Shown here: one piece after another, positions 6,770-14,742 of the stretch | How the letters are laid out: the number at the start of each line of letters is the position of its first letter | How positions within the stretch are numbered: the stretch's first letter is position 1 | From: Pseudomonas sp. GM48 | Lineage (GTDB): Bacteria; Pseudomonadota; Gammaproteobacteria; Pseudomonadales; Pseudomonadaceae | DNA: 38,702 bases | Assembly: GCF_000282335.1 (NCBI RefSeq) | Contig: NZ_AKJM01000101.1 | Span: 1 to 38,702, forward strand | Direction of reading: 5' to 3' | Notes under the pieces: model-generated | Seen by the model: only the letters and a program-made list of their open reading frames with translations | Database searches by the model: none | What the model was told of the DNA's origin: nothing | Program-made: the position numbers and the translations under genes

Positions 6770-8545
6770 ATGGCCTATGCGGAGCAAGCCGAAACAGAAG
6801 CACTGCACGAGCCGAAAAGTTTCCTGACCAAATATATCTGGAGTCAGGACCACAAGGTCATAGCCATTCAATATTCATTGACGGCTCTGTTCGTGGGGCT
6901 TATCGCCGTGGTGTTGTCCGACTTGATGCGCATGCAGATAGGCTTCCCCGGCAGTTTGGCGTTCATGGATGCCAGTACTTACTATCAGGCGATGACCATG
7001 CACGGCATGATCATGGTCATTTACTTGCTGACGGCCTTGTTTCTGGGTGGCTTCGGCAACTATCTGATCCCGTTGATGGTGGGCGCCCGCGACATGGTCT
7101 TCCCCTATGTCAACATGCTCAGCTACTGGTTCTACCTGGTGGCGGTAGTGGTGTTACTTGCCAGTTTCTTTGTCCCTGGCGGCCCCACGGGTTCAGGCTG
7201 GACGCTCTACCCGCCACAGTCCATTGCCCGGGGAACACCGGGGGTCGAGTGGGGCATTGTGCTGATGCTCGTCTCACTGGCGATTTTCATTGTCGCCGCC
7301 ACCATGGGCGGGTTGAACTACGTCACCACCGTGTTGCAGGCGCGCACGCACGGCATGACATTGTTTCGCATGCCGCTCTCGGTATGGGGAATCTTCATGG
7401 CCTCGATCATGGCCTTGCTGGCCTTCCCGGCGTTGTTTGTCAGCGCGGTCATGATGCTGTTTGACAAGCTCTTGGGCACCAGCTTCTTTATGCCGGCGAT
7501 GATCTCGCTGGGGCAGCAGCTCGATCACCAGGGCGGCAGCCCGATATTGTTCCAGCACCTGTTCTGGTTCTTCGGCCACCCGGAGGTCTACATCGTTGCG
7601 CTTCCTGCGTTTGGTCTGGTCTCCGACTTGATCAGCACCCATGCGCGTAAAAACATCTTCGGTTACCGAATGATGGTGTGGGCCATTATTGCGATTGGCG
7701 TACTCAGTTTTGTGGTCTGGGCGCACCACATGTATGTCAGCGGAATGAACCCGTATTTTGGCTTTTTTTTCGCCATCAGCACCTTGATCATCGCGGTGCC
7801 GACCGCACTGAAAGTCTACAACTGGGTGCTGACCCTGTGGCGGGGTGACATCCATCTGACCGTGCCTATGCTGTTTGCCCTGGCCTTTATCGTCACCTTC
7901 CTGGTCGGCGGTCTGACCGGGTTGTTTCTCGGCAATGTAATCGTGGATATTCCGCTATCGGACACCTATTTCGTCGTAGCCCATTTTCATATGGTCATGG
8001 GTGTCGCACCGGTACTGGTCGTGTTCGGCGGTATTTATCACTGGTTTCCGAAAGTAACCGGGCGCATGACGAACGACATCCTGGGCAAGCTGCATTTCTG
8101 GATTACCTTTCTGGGCACTTACGCCATCTTCTTCCCCATGCACTACCTGGGTTTCCAGGGCATGCCACGGCGCTACTACGCCTATGAAAACTACGCGTTC
8201 ATCCCGCAGTCGGCGCAAGAGTTGAATGCCTTCATTACGGTGGTCGCATTGACCGTCGGCGTTTCCCAGTTGCTGTTTGTGTTCAACCTGGCCTGGAGTG
8301 CGTTTAAAGGCAAACCCGCAGGCAGTAATCCCTGGGGCGCGGCCAGCCTGGAATGGCAAACGCCGAACACCCCGCCGGTACACGGTAACTGGGGAGCGAA
8401 GCTGCCGGTGGTGCATCGCTGGGCCTATGACTACAGCGTGCCAGGGATAGAACAGGATTTCGTTCCGCAAACGGTCTCCGCCGAGGAACTGGAGCAAATG
8501 CGGCAACTTGGTGCCGGAACCCGGATAGCGGACGTTAAAACATGA
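6770..8545 (+). CDS. ctaD: Cytochrome c oxidase subunit I (aa3-type, CoxN-like)
   Basis: The catalytic subunit, 591 residues and about twelve membrane helices, reduces oxygen at the heme a3/CuB centre and pumps protons. Visible ligands: low-spin heme His in HGMIMV (H78), CuB His and cross-linked Tyr in HPEVY (H270, Y274) with the proton-pathway Glu (E272) of A-type oxidases, the His pair H319-H320, and H405/H407 in HFHMVMG for the hemes. A GTG lies at 6767, but ATG at 6770 is better placed, 8 bases after AGGAGG (6756-6761). Its stop overlaps the next start (ATGA). The combination with a heme-fused subunit II and split subunit III genes resembles the alternative CoxMNOP oxidase of Bradyrhizobium rather than the standard Pseudomonas coxBA-ctaG-coxC operon. 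Confidence 0.93.
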   Translation: MAYAEQAETEALHEPKSFLTKYIWSQDHKVIAIQYSLTALFVGLIAVVLSDLMRMQIGFPGSLAFMDASTYYQAMTMHGMIMVIYLLTALFLGGFGNYLIPLMVGARDMVFPYVNMLSYWFYLVAVVVLLASFFVPGGPTGSGWTLYPPQSIARGTPGVEWGIVLMLVSLAIFIVAATMGGLNYVTTVLQARTHGMTLFRMPLSVWGIFMASIMALLAFPALFVSAVMMLFDKLLGTSFFMPAMISLGQQLDHQGGSPILFQHLFWFFGHPEVYIVALPAFGLVSDLISTHARKNIFGYRMMVWAIIAIGVLSFVVWAHHMYVSGMNPYFGFFFAISTLIIAVPTALKVYNWVLTLWRGDIHLTVPMLFALAFIVTFLVGGLTGLFLGNVIVDIPLSDTYFVVAHFHMVMGVAPVLVVFGGIYHWFPKVTGRMTNDILGKLHFWITFLGTYAIFFPMHYLGFQGMPRRYYAYENYAFIPQSAQELNAFITVVALTVGVSQLLFVFNLAWSAFKGKPAGSNPWGAASLEWQTPNTPPVHGNWGAKLPVVHRWAYDYSVPGIEQDFVPQTVSAEELEQMRQLGAGTRIADVKT

Positions 8546-9228
8546 ACAGACTGCTATTGAAAAACGCCGACGGCTCTGACCCCGGTGGCAGTTGGAGTCG
8601 CGATCCTGAAGGTATTCAGGCCACCGCTGATAGAAACCAGACTGCAAGAATAGGCCTGCGCCTGTTTCTGGCTGTGGTGAGCTCGTTGTTCCTTCTCTTC
8701 CTGCTCGCCTTTATCGCCCGCTCGCAAATGGCCGACTGGCTACCCCTGACAGAACCCTTGGCGCCGCTGGCCAATCCATGGCCCTTGTGGCTGAATTCGG
8801 CTTTTCTGGTGTGCAGTTGCATCGCACTGCAGTGGTCGCGCATGGCTGCCCGAAAGGATCGACTGGACGCAACGGTCATTGGTTTTGCATTGGGGGGCGT
8901 ATTCGCAATTGCCTTTCTGGCGGGGCAACTCTGGGTCTGGCAGCGGTTTGTCGCCTGGGGTTACTTTGTCGCCAGCAATCCGGCCAACAGTTTCTTTTAC
9001 CTGTTGACCGGTGTGCACGGGTTCCACCTGCTGGGCGGGTTGATTGCCTGGGGCAGAACCGTCGCCAAACTCCTGCGTCACGTGCCGTTGCCGCAACTCA
9101 GCGCCAGCGTAGAACTCTGTGCCATCTATTGGCATTACCTGTTGGGTCTTTGGTTCGTGCTGTTCGCGCTGCTGACCAGCACGCCGCAAACCTATGAATC
9201 CATCGCCAGACTCTGCGGCCTGAGGTGA
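8542..9228 (+). CDS. Cytochrome c oxidase subunit III-like protein (CoxO-like)
   Basis: A 228-residue membrane protein with about five hydrophobic segments. The GVHGFHLLGG motif and the closing CAIYWHYLLGLWFVLF helix are diagnostic of heme-copper oxidase subunit III. The first helical pair is diverged compared with the following paralogue. Subunit III stabilises subunit I and supports sustained proton pumping. The start overlaps the stop of the subunit I gene by 4 bases. Two consecutive, clearly different subunit-III-like genes are the hallmark of coxO/coxP in rhizobial alternative oxidases; I use that comparison without claiming orthology. Confidence 0.85.
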   Translation: MNRLLLKNADGSDPGGSWSRDPEGIQATADRNQTARIGLRLFLAVVSSLFLLFLLAFIARSQMADWLPLTEPLAPLANPWPLWLNSAFLVCSCIALQWSRMAARKDRLDATVIGFALGGVFAIAFLAGQLWVWQRFVAWGYFVASNPANSFFYLLTGVHGFHLLGGLIAWGRTVAKLLRHVPLPQLSASVELCAIYWHYLLGLWFVLFALLTSTPQTYESIARLCGLR

Positions 9229-9234
9229 AAAGCC

Positions 9235-9948
9235 ATGGCATCGCACCCACAAGCCCCCAGCGAGTCCAGTTCATCCAATCCACCAGGCTTGCCACCTGCC
9301 CCGGGATGGCAGGGCATCGCCAGCGACTGGGCCTCTGATAAGGAGGCTTTCAAGCAGGTCCCCTGGGGCAAGGCGATGATGTGGATATTCCTGCTCAGCG
9401 ATACGTTTATATTCACCTGTTTTTTAACCGGCTACATGTCGGTACGCATGACCATCACCACCGCCTGGCCGAACCCCAGCGAAGTGTTCGCCCTGACGAT
9501 CGGCGGCAGGGAAATCCCGCTTATTCTGATCGCCATCATGACCTTTGTGCTGATCAGCAGCAGCGGCACCATGGCCATGGCCGTCAACTTCGCCTATCGC
9601 CGTGATCGCGCGAAAACCACAGCCCTGATGCTGGCGACCGCTGCCTTGGGTGTGACCTTCGTCAGCATGCAGGCATTTGAATGGACCAAGCTCATAGGCG
9701 AAGGAGTACGTCCCTGGGGAAACCCCATGGGGGCGGCGCAATTTGGTGCCACCTTTTTCATGATTACCGGTTTTCACGGGCTGCACGTGTCAATTGGCGC
9801 GATCTACCTCAGCATTGTGGCGATGAAAGTAATGCGGGGAGATTATGAGCGCTCCGGAAACTACCAGAACGTCGAGATTGCCGGGCTTTACTGGCACTTC
9901 GTGGATTTGGTGTGGGTGTTTATTTTTGCTTTCTTCTATTTATGGTAG
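9235..9948 (+). CDS. Cytochrome c oxidase subunit III (CoxP-like)
   Basis: A 237-residue subunit III with five or more membrane helices. It has the MWIFLLSDTFIFTCF helix, FAYRRDRAK loop, QAFEWTKL helix, ITGFHGLHVSIGAIYL helix and closing GLYWHFVDLVWVFIF helix expected of the family, and is closer to canonical subunit III than the preceding gene. The proline-rich N-terminal 35 residues precede the first helix. The ribosome site GAGG lies in the last codons of the upstream gene, 6 bases before its stop, so translation is probably coupled. The product should pack against subunit I in the same oxidase. Confidence 0.9.
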   Translation: MASHPQAPSESSSSNPPGLPPAPGWQGIASDWASDKEAFKQVPWGKAMMWIFLLSDTFIFTCFLTGYMSVRMTITTAWPNPSEVFALTIGGREIPLILIAIMTFVLISSSGTMAMAVNFAYRRDRAKTTALMLATAALGVTFVSMQAFEWTKLIGEGVRPWGNPMGAAQFGATFFMITGFHGLHVSIGAIYLSIVAMKVMRGDYERSGNYQNVEIAGLYWHFVDLVWVFIFAFFYLW

Positions 9949-9961
9949 AGGAGCACAGGTG

Positions 9962-10279
9962 ATGGCACATGCTCAGGGCCAGCAACATCCAATCAGTTTG
10001 TACCTTAAAATCTGGGGGCTGTTATTCGTCCTCAGCACGCTGTCGTATCTGGTCGACTACTTCCACTTCCATGGCTACCTTCGTTGGGCCCTGATTATCA
10101 CTTTCATGTTGTTGAAGGCAGGTCTGATTGTCTCCATCTTCATGCACATGGCCTGGGAACGGTTGGCCATGGTCTACGCCATATTGGTGCCACCATTGTG
10201 TTTGCTGGTGCTCGTCGGACTGATGGCCACCGAAGCAGATTATGTTTTCCTCAGCCGGGTCATTTTCTTTGGTCAATAA
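9962..10279 (+). CDS. Cytochrome c oxidase subunit IV (small prokaryotic type)
   Basis: A 105-residue protein with three hydrophobic helices of the prokaryotic COX4 family. The central segment, with a Lys in FMLLKAGLIVSIFMHM, is characteristic. The small subunit helps assemble the CuB centre or stabilise the complex in related oxidases. The frame is open upstream to 9845, but that part overlaps subunit III; ATG at 9962, preceded by GAGGAG at 9949-9954, gives the family start. It is the last gene of the operon and ends 31 bp from a convergent gene. I see no strong terminator between them. Confidence 0.87.
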   Translation: MAHAQGQQHPISLYLKIWGLLFVLSTLSYLVDYFHFHGYLRWALIITFMLLKAGLIVSIFMHMAWERLAMVYAILVPPLCLLVLVGLMATEADYVFLSRVIFFGQ

Positions 10280-10310
10280 CCTGCTTTGGATGGCCTTGAG
10301 TCTCCAGGGA

Positions 10311-10871
10311 CTAACCCGATATCACTCGTTTGAACTGATGCCATTTGTGCTGCCAGGCTACTGTCCAGTGAGGGGCTGCCGCTCCCGTGCCGGCGATTTT
10401 CAGCATTGGATGATGTCCGATTACCTGGTCCAGGACCGATTCCTGATTCGGTTCAACATCCACGAAGAAGATATGTTTGCCTTCTTTTACCACCTGACTG
10501 AAATTGCGGAAGTGAGTGTTCGGCACCTGGAACCCAAAAAAACCGCCTTCCCAGATGCAAAAGCCCAAAATAACAATGGCAAGGAAGATAAAAGGCATCC
10601 AGCCTGCGGCGGATTCGGTCCAGCCCATCCAATAGGCGCCACCCAGAACCAGTGCTGCGAGGGGCAAACCGATCACCGCACCAATCTCACCAGAGTGAAC
10701 AGCATCTTGTTCCATTAACGAGTTAACTTCGTGGAGGTGATGTTGTTCAACATCAGCAACTTTTTCACTGAGCACATGTATCTGTTCGGAATTGATGCCA
10801 CTGGCTTCCAGTTCATTTTCAACGGTTTCAAGATCGTTGAGATTGTCACTGATGTAATAGTGTCGATTCAT
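10311..10871 (-). CDS. Two-helix membrane protein of unknown function
   Basis: A 186-residue protein. An N-terminal soluble stretch begins MNRHYYISDNL and looks like a small alpha/beta fold (DLETVENELEASGI). Two hydrophobic helices (about residues 62-80 and 88-110) are joined by a short turn. A C-terminal soluble part (about 115-186) contains VVKEGKHIFFVDVEP. This layout resembles Pseudomonas proteins sometimes labelled NAD/FAD-utilising without evidence; no dinucleotide-binding motif is visible, so I do not adopt that name. The ATG at 10871 has GGGAGG 7 bases upstream. It is convergent with the oxidase operon and probably transcribed on its own. Confidence 0.65.
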   Translation of the reverse strand: MNRHYYISDNLNDLETVENELEASGINSEQIHVLSEKVADVEQHHLHEVNSLMEQDAVHSGEIGAVIGLPLAALVLGGAYWMGWTESAAGWMPFIFLAIVILGFCIWEGGFFGFQVPNTHFRNFSQVVKEGKHIFFVDVEPNQESVLDQVIGHHPMLKIAGTGAAAPHWTVAWQHKWHQFKRVISG

Positions 10872-11067
10872 GCCACACCTCCCATACCGTGTTTGCTGTA
10901 GACCTCCTCTGTCCGGCAGCCGTTAACCGAGATTCGCAGTCGATATCTGTACCATGGAGAACGTTGCACACTTGATGCAATCTGAGCGAAGTATAGCACT
11001 CGCCAGAATGCGGACCGGTCGGCAACTTGCGACTCCGGTAGTGTCATGAGATCGATCGGAAGGTGCG

Positions 11068-11358
11068 CTATTTGATCTGCACAATGACCGGACCTTCCGT
11101 TACGATCGGCGGGTTCGCATGAATGTTCGAGGCATTTTTCTGAATCCAGTCGCGCGCCACTTTCAAGCTCGCATCGCTGCCGGCCTTGTCTGTGCAAACA
11201 GTCACCGACGTACCGCCATCACCAGTATTCAGCAGTGTGTAGCTTACAAGGCCAGGCACTGTCCGCAGGGCAGCCTCAACATCGGCCTGGCGCTTCTCTA
11301 AAAGCTCGAAAAGCTGCTTTGCACCAGCACCCAAGTAGACTCTTATAACTGCATACAT
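11068..11358 (-). CDS. Small protein, possible ABM-type ferredoxin-like fold
   Basis: A 96-residue soluble protein. The pattern beta (MYAVIRVYL), helix (AKQLFELLEKRQADVEAALR), beta (LVSYTLLNTGDGGTSVTVC), helix (SLKVARDWIQKNA) and beta resembles dimeric alpha-beta barrel proteins of the antibiotic-biosynthesis-monooxygenase type. No catalytic residue is obvious. The start is well supported: AAAGGAG lies about 6 bases before the ATG at 11358. It shares strand with the two-helix protein downstream, 196 bp away, so a common transcript is possible. Function unknown. Confidence 0.6.
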   Translation of the reverse strand: MYAVIRVYLGAGAKQLFELLEKRQADVEAALRTVPGLVSYTLLNTGDGGTSVTVCTDKAGSDASLKVARDWIQKNASNIHANPPIVTEGPVIVQIK

Positions 11359-11899
11359 AGTCGTCTCCTTTAGGAGTACCGTCTTGATGCCAATCCAGAT
11401 CCGCTGATGACCGCTATCACTCAGGTTTCAGTTCGCCCTGATTTCTTAAGCTTAGCCAAACGCTGGCGACAAGCGAAATGCAACGACCACCGGCCACTCT
11501 TGGCCCAGAGTGTGTAGAACGCCTATGCGCCCCTTAGGCGTTCAGCAGAAAGCAAAACGGTGTCTGCACCGAACGCTGCCCTACTCGACAGGCAGTCACA
11601 GCCAAAGCGAACCATCGGCGGCCCGGTGTCGCTTGGGAGTCTTCAAAATGATGCCGTAGCAATGGCATCTCTCGTCAGTAGCCAGCGCAGACACGTACCC
11701 GCCGGTAAAGTCCCCTCTGGCAAGCGCGATAAGTAGCTAGCTATTTGTTATTGAAAGTATGAAGTATTCATTTGAACTTTCAGATTCTTTCAGTGCGCGG
11801 CCTGTGCCTAACATCGACTCCACAGCGAACCAGCCTCTTAGTAGCCTGGCGCCGTCGAAGTGCGTTTGCAGTAGACCCCGGGACTTTTGAGGATTACCG
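11359..11899. other. Gene-free stretch with small palindromes
   Basis: About 540 bp hold no credible gene on either strand. I see a perfect 9-bp hairpin (11517-11543), a 6-bp hairpin (11650-11655 with 11664-11669), the palindrome TAGCTAGCTA (11734-11743), and an AT-rich patch at 11740-11790 that may hold the promoter of the gene at 11900. The 5' part carries the promoter of the - strand gene ending at 11358. Composition is lower in GC than the flanking cluster. No tRNA-like fold is seen. Confidence 0.4.
11517..11543. terminator. Perfect 9-bp hairpin, role uncertain
   Basis: GAACGCCTA (11517-11525) and TAGGCGTTC (11535-11543) are exact reverse complements around a 9-base loop. There is no T-run on either side, so a Rho-independent terminator is not assured; a regulatory hairpin or small-RNA element is equally possible. 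Confidence 0.3.
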
Positions 11900-12751
11900 A
11901 TGAAGCTGGAAATTTTCCGCACGCTGTGGGGTTACACCGCCAGCAAGGCTCAGGCGCTCGAGGAGTTGCTGCACGCGGGCTTCGATGGCATGGAAGCACG
12001 CCTGCCACTGGACGCCCGTGAACGGGCTGAGTTCGGCGCCTTTCTCCAGGCCAATCGCCTGGGCTATATCAGCACAGTCTTCACCGCGTACGACGTGCTG
12101 CCGGACCAGTCGGCGAGCCCTGCCGTCCACCTCAATGACCTCGACCAGAAACTCGCCTGGGCCGCTGAACTCGGCCCACGCTTCGTCAACGTGCTGGCGG
12201 GTAATGACCGCTGGTCCTTGCCACAACAAGTGGAGTTCTTCGGTCAGGCACTGGAACTGGCACGCAAGCACGGCCAGGTCTGCAGTTTCGAAACGCACCG
12301 CTCGCGCTCGCTGTTCAACCCCTGGGTGACCCTGGAATTGATCCGGCAACTGCCCGATCTGTTGTTCACCAGTGACATCAGCCATTGGGTCGTGACCTGC
12401 GAGCGTCTGTTGAATGACCCGGCCGATGACCTGAGCGCTTTCATCGAGCGGGTTCACCATATCCAGGCCCGGGTTGGTTATGACCAGGGACCGCAGGTTC
12501 CGCACCCGGCGGCTCCCGAGTATGCAAAGGAACTGGCTTTCCATCAGCAGCACTGGGAAAGCATCTGGCGCTCGCAGCAAGCCCGCGGTTACCAGGTCAG
12601 CACCCTGACTCCGGAATTCGGCGCCGACGGCTACTTGCATCATTTGCCCTTCACCAATGTCCCGGTCGCCGACCTGTGGTCATTGAACGTGTGGATGGGC
12701 CAGACCGAGCGCGAACACTTCGAGCGTTTCCACCACTCAAGCCATCCTTAG
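11900..12751 (+). CDS. Xylose isomerase-like TIM-barrel protein
   Basis: A 283-residue protein of the AP-endonuclease-2/xylose-isomerase-like TIM barrel family (sugar phosphate isomerase/epimerase type). It begins with the strand MKLEIFRTLWGY and has the repeated strands GFDGMEARL, FVNVLAG, VCSFETHRS and LLFTSDISHWV. Candidate metal ligands are the Glu of SFETH, the Asp and His of SDISHW, a His in VHHIQAR and the Glu of LTPEFG. Such proteins isomerise or epimerise sugars, keto acids or related polar compounds; the substrate is not readable. The ATG follows a GAGGA site. It opens a + strand cluster and lies 14 bp before the oxygenase gene. Confidence 0.75.
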   Translation: MKLEIFRTLWGYTASKAQALEELLHAGFDGMEARLPLDARERAEFGAFLQANRLGYISTVFTAYDVLPDQSASPAVHLNDLDQKLAWAAELGPRFVNVLAGNDRWSLPQQVEFFGQALELARKHGQVCSFETHRSRSLFNPWVTLELIRQLPDLLFTSDISHWVVTCERLLNDPADDLSAFIERVHHIQARVGYDQGPQVPHPAAPEYAKELAFHQQHWESIWRSQQARGYQVSTLTPEFGADGYLHHLPFTNVPVADLWSLNVWMGQTEREHFERFHHSSHP

Positions 12752-12765
12752 GGAGCCGACGCGTC

Positions 12766-13836
12766 ATGCCTGACAATAAAAACAACAGCGCCAGCACTGA
12801 CACACACAAAGCCAACTTCAACAGCATCCCGGTGGTCAACATCGCCGGTCTGTTCAGCTTTGAACTGGAACACCGCCTGGCCGTGGCCGAACAATTGGGG
12901 CGCGCCGCCAGCGAAGTCGGGTTCCTCTATATCACCGATCACGGTATCGACCCGCAGCTGATCGCCAACCTGCGCAAGGCGGCCAAGGACTTTTTCGACC
13001 AGCCCCTCGACACCAAGATGCGCCACTACATCGGCACCTCGCAAACCCACAAGGGCTTTGTGCCCGAAGGCGAAGAGGTCTATTCCAAGGGCAAGCCGGA
13101 CCACAAGGAAGCCTTCGACATCGGCTTCGAAGTCCCGGCAGATGACCCACTGGTGCTGGCCAACACCCCATTGCTGGGGCCTAACGACTGGCCGCAGCTG
13201 GCAGGCTTCAAGGCATCGGTGCAGGCCTACTACGAAGCGATCTTCGCCTTGGGCCGGCGCCTGTTCGGCGGCTTCGCCCTGACCCTGGGCCTGGAAGAAA
13301 ACTATTTCGACAGCCTGGTCACCCGCCCGCCGTCCAAGCTGCGCCTGATCCACTACCCCTACGACGGTGCCGCCCATGACGCTCCGGGTCTTGGCGCCCA
13401 TACTGATTACGAGTGCTTCACCATCCTCCTGGCCGACAAACCAGGCCTTGAGGTGATGAACAATCTTGGCCAATGGATCGATGCACCACCGATGGCCGAC
13501 GCCTTTGTGGTCAACATCGGCGACATGCTGGAAGTGATGACGGCAGGCGCATTCGTTGCCACTGCGCACCGGGTGCGCAGCGTGAAGGAGGAGCGTTATT
13601 CCTTCCCGCTGTTTTATGCCTGTGACTACCACACCCAGATCAAACCGCTACCCGGGTTCGCCCAGGCAGGCAGCGACTACGAAGAGATCACGATCGGCGA
13701 ACACATGTATGGCCAAGCGCTGCAGACCTATCAGTATCTGCGCCAGAGGGTGGCCAACGGGGAAGTTCAACTGCCAGGCAAGGCACGCAAGCCCGCCAGT
13801 TTCGGACATTTGAAAAATCAGGCCCAACCGTCCTGA
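12766..13836 (+). CDS. 2-oxoglutarate/Fe(II)-type oxygenase, isopenicillin N synthase family
   Basis: A 356-residue non-heme iron oxygenase. The N-terminal DIOX_N region includes LYITDHGID. The double-stranded beta-helix carries the iron triad H212-x-D214 (HTDYE) and H268 (TAHRV). The R277-x-S279 pair sits where family members bind the 2-oxoglutarate carboxylate. It could hydroxylate, desaturate or cyclise a small molecule, perhaps an amino acid derivative given the adjacent importer; true isopenicillin N synthase activity is unlikely. The frame is open back to 12676, but that overlaps the upstream gene; ATG at 12766 follows GGGAG at 12751-12755. The acceptor substrate is unknown. Confidence 0.82.
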   Translation: MPDNKNNSASTDTHKANFNSIPVVNIAGLFSFELEHRLAVAEQLGRAASEVGFLYITDHGIDPQLIANLRKAAKDFFDQPLDTKMRHYIGTSQTHKGFVPEGEEVYSKGKPDHKEAFDIGFEVPADDPLVLANTPLLGPNDWPQLAGFKASVQAYYEAIFALGRRLFGGFALTLGLEENYFDSLVTRPPSKLRLIHYPYDGAAHDAPGLGAHTDYECFTILLADKPGLEVMNNLGQWIDAPPMADAFVVNIGDMLEVMTAGAFVATAHRVRSVKEERYSFPLFYACDYHTQIKPLPGFAQAGSDYEEITIGEHMYGQALQTYQYLRQRVANGEVQLPGKARKPASFGHLKNQAQPS

Positions 13837-13880
13837 TTGACGTTTTCAGCTAAACCCCCTACCTACGCCGGAGTCAGTAA

Positions 13881-14678
13881 ATGATGAAAAACAATAAAAA
13901 AACCCTCTTGAGCCTGGCTGTATTGGCAGCCGGCATGTTCGGCGCCTCGGTGAGCATGGCCGCGGTAGACACGTTCAAGGTCGGCATGGAAATCACCTAC
14001 CCGCCTTTCGAGTCCTATGACAAGGACAAAAACGTGGTGGGTTCGGACCCCGAACTGGCAACGGCACTGGCCAAACACATGAGCGCCAAGGTCGAGTTCG
14101 TCGACACCAAGTTCCCGAGCCTGATCCTGGGCCTGAACTCCGGCAAGTACGACGCGGTCATTTCCGGCATGTACATCACGCCGGAGCGCCAGACTCAAGC
14201 CCAGACCATCGCCTATGCCAACACCGGCGCCGCGGTCATGGTGCCCCAGGGCAGCGAGATCAATGCGAAAAAGCCTGAAGACCTGTGCGGCTTGAAACTG
14301 GGCCTGGAACAGGGCACGACCTGGGTCAAGGAATTCCGCAAGCTGTCCGATGAATACTGCGTGCCGAACAATAAAGGCGCCATCACCGTCAGCGAATACC
14401 CCTCGGCGCCCGAAGTGACTCAGGCCCTGTTGTCCAAGAACATTCAGGCCCAGGTTGAAATCGCTGGCGCGGCAAAAATGATCGCGGAAAAGACCAATGG
14501 CCGGGTGGTGATCACCACCGAGCATCCGATTTATCAGCAAACCCTGGGCATTTTCGTCAAGAAAGGTAACGACGAAACCTACCAGGCCGTGCAAAAGGCC
14601 TTCGAGGAGACGAAAAAGAGCGGAGAATATGCCGCAATCCTCAAGAAATATGGCTTGGAAGAACCGACTGCCAACTAA
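13881..14678 (+). CDS. Amino-acid-type ABC transporter, periplasmic binding protein
   Basis: A 265-residue solute-binding protein of family 3 (polar amino acids/opines). A signal peptide spans about residues 1-28 (KKTLLSLAVLAAG core, likely cut after SMAA). Family features follow: VGMEITYPPFE, DPELATALAKHM, LNSGKYDAVISGMYITPERQ, then LCGLKLGLEQGTTWV. The ATG lies 44 bp after the oxygenase, and the fused permease/ATPase is 64 bp downstream. It should bind the ligand in the periplasm and deliver it to the transporter. The ligand may be an amino acid or amino-acid-like compound, possibly the substrate of the neighbouring oxygenase and isomerase. Confidence 0.9.
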   Translation: MMKNNKKTLLSLAVLAAGMFGASVSMAAVDTFKVGMEITYPPFESYDKDKNVVGSDPELATALAKHMSAKVEFVDTKFPSLILGLNSGKYDAVISGMYITPERQTQAQTIAYANTGAAVMVPQGSEINAKKPEDLCGLKLGLEQGTTWVKEFRKLSDEYCVPNNKGAITVSEYPSAPEVTQALLSKNIQAQVEIAGAAKMIAEKTNGRVVITTEHPIYQQTLGIFVKKGNDETYQAVQKAFEETKKSGEYAAILKKYGLEEPTAN

Positions 14679-14742
14679 GAACCTGCCCTTGTAGTCTGGT
14701 CATCTGCCTCCCCTGCACCGGGGCGGCAGATCGAGGTGTCCC

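Noticed and set aside
10868..11197. 109-residue - strand frame spanning the gap between two small genes
   Set aside because: It overlaps both neighbours, has no ribosome site and shows no structure.
11734..11743. TAGCTAGCTA palindrome as an attachment or operator site
   Set aside because: Only 10 bp and simple; could arise by chance, with no second copy or adjacent integrase.
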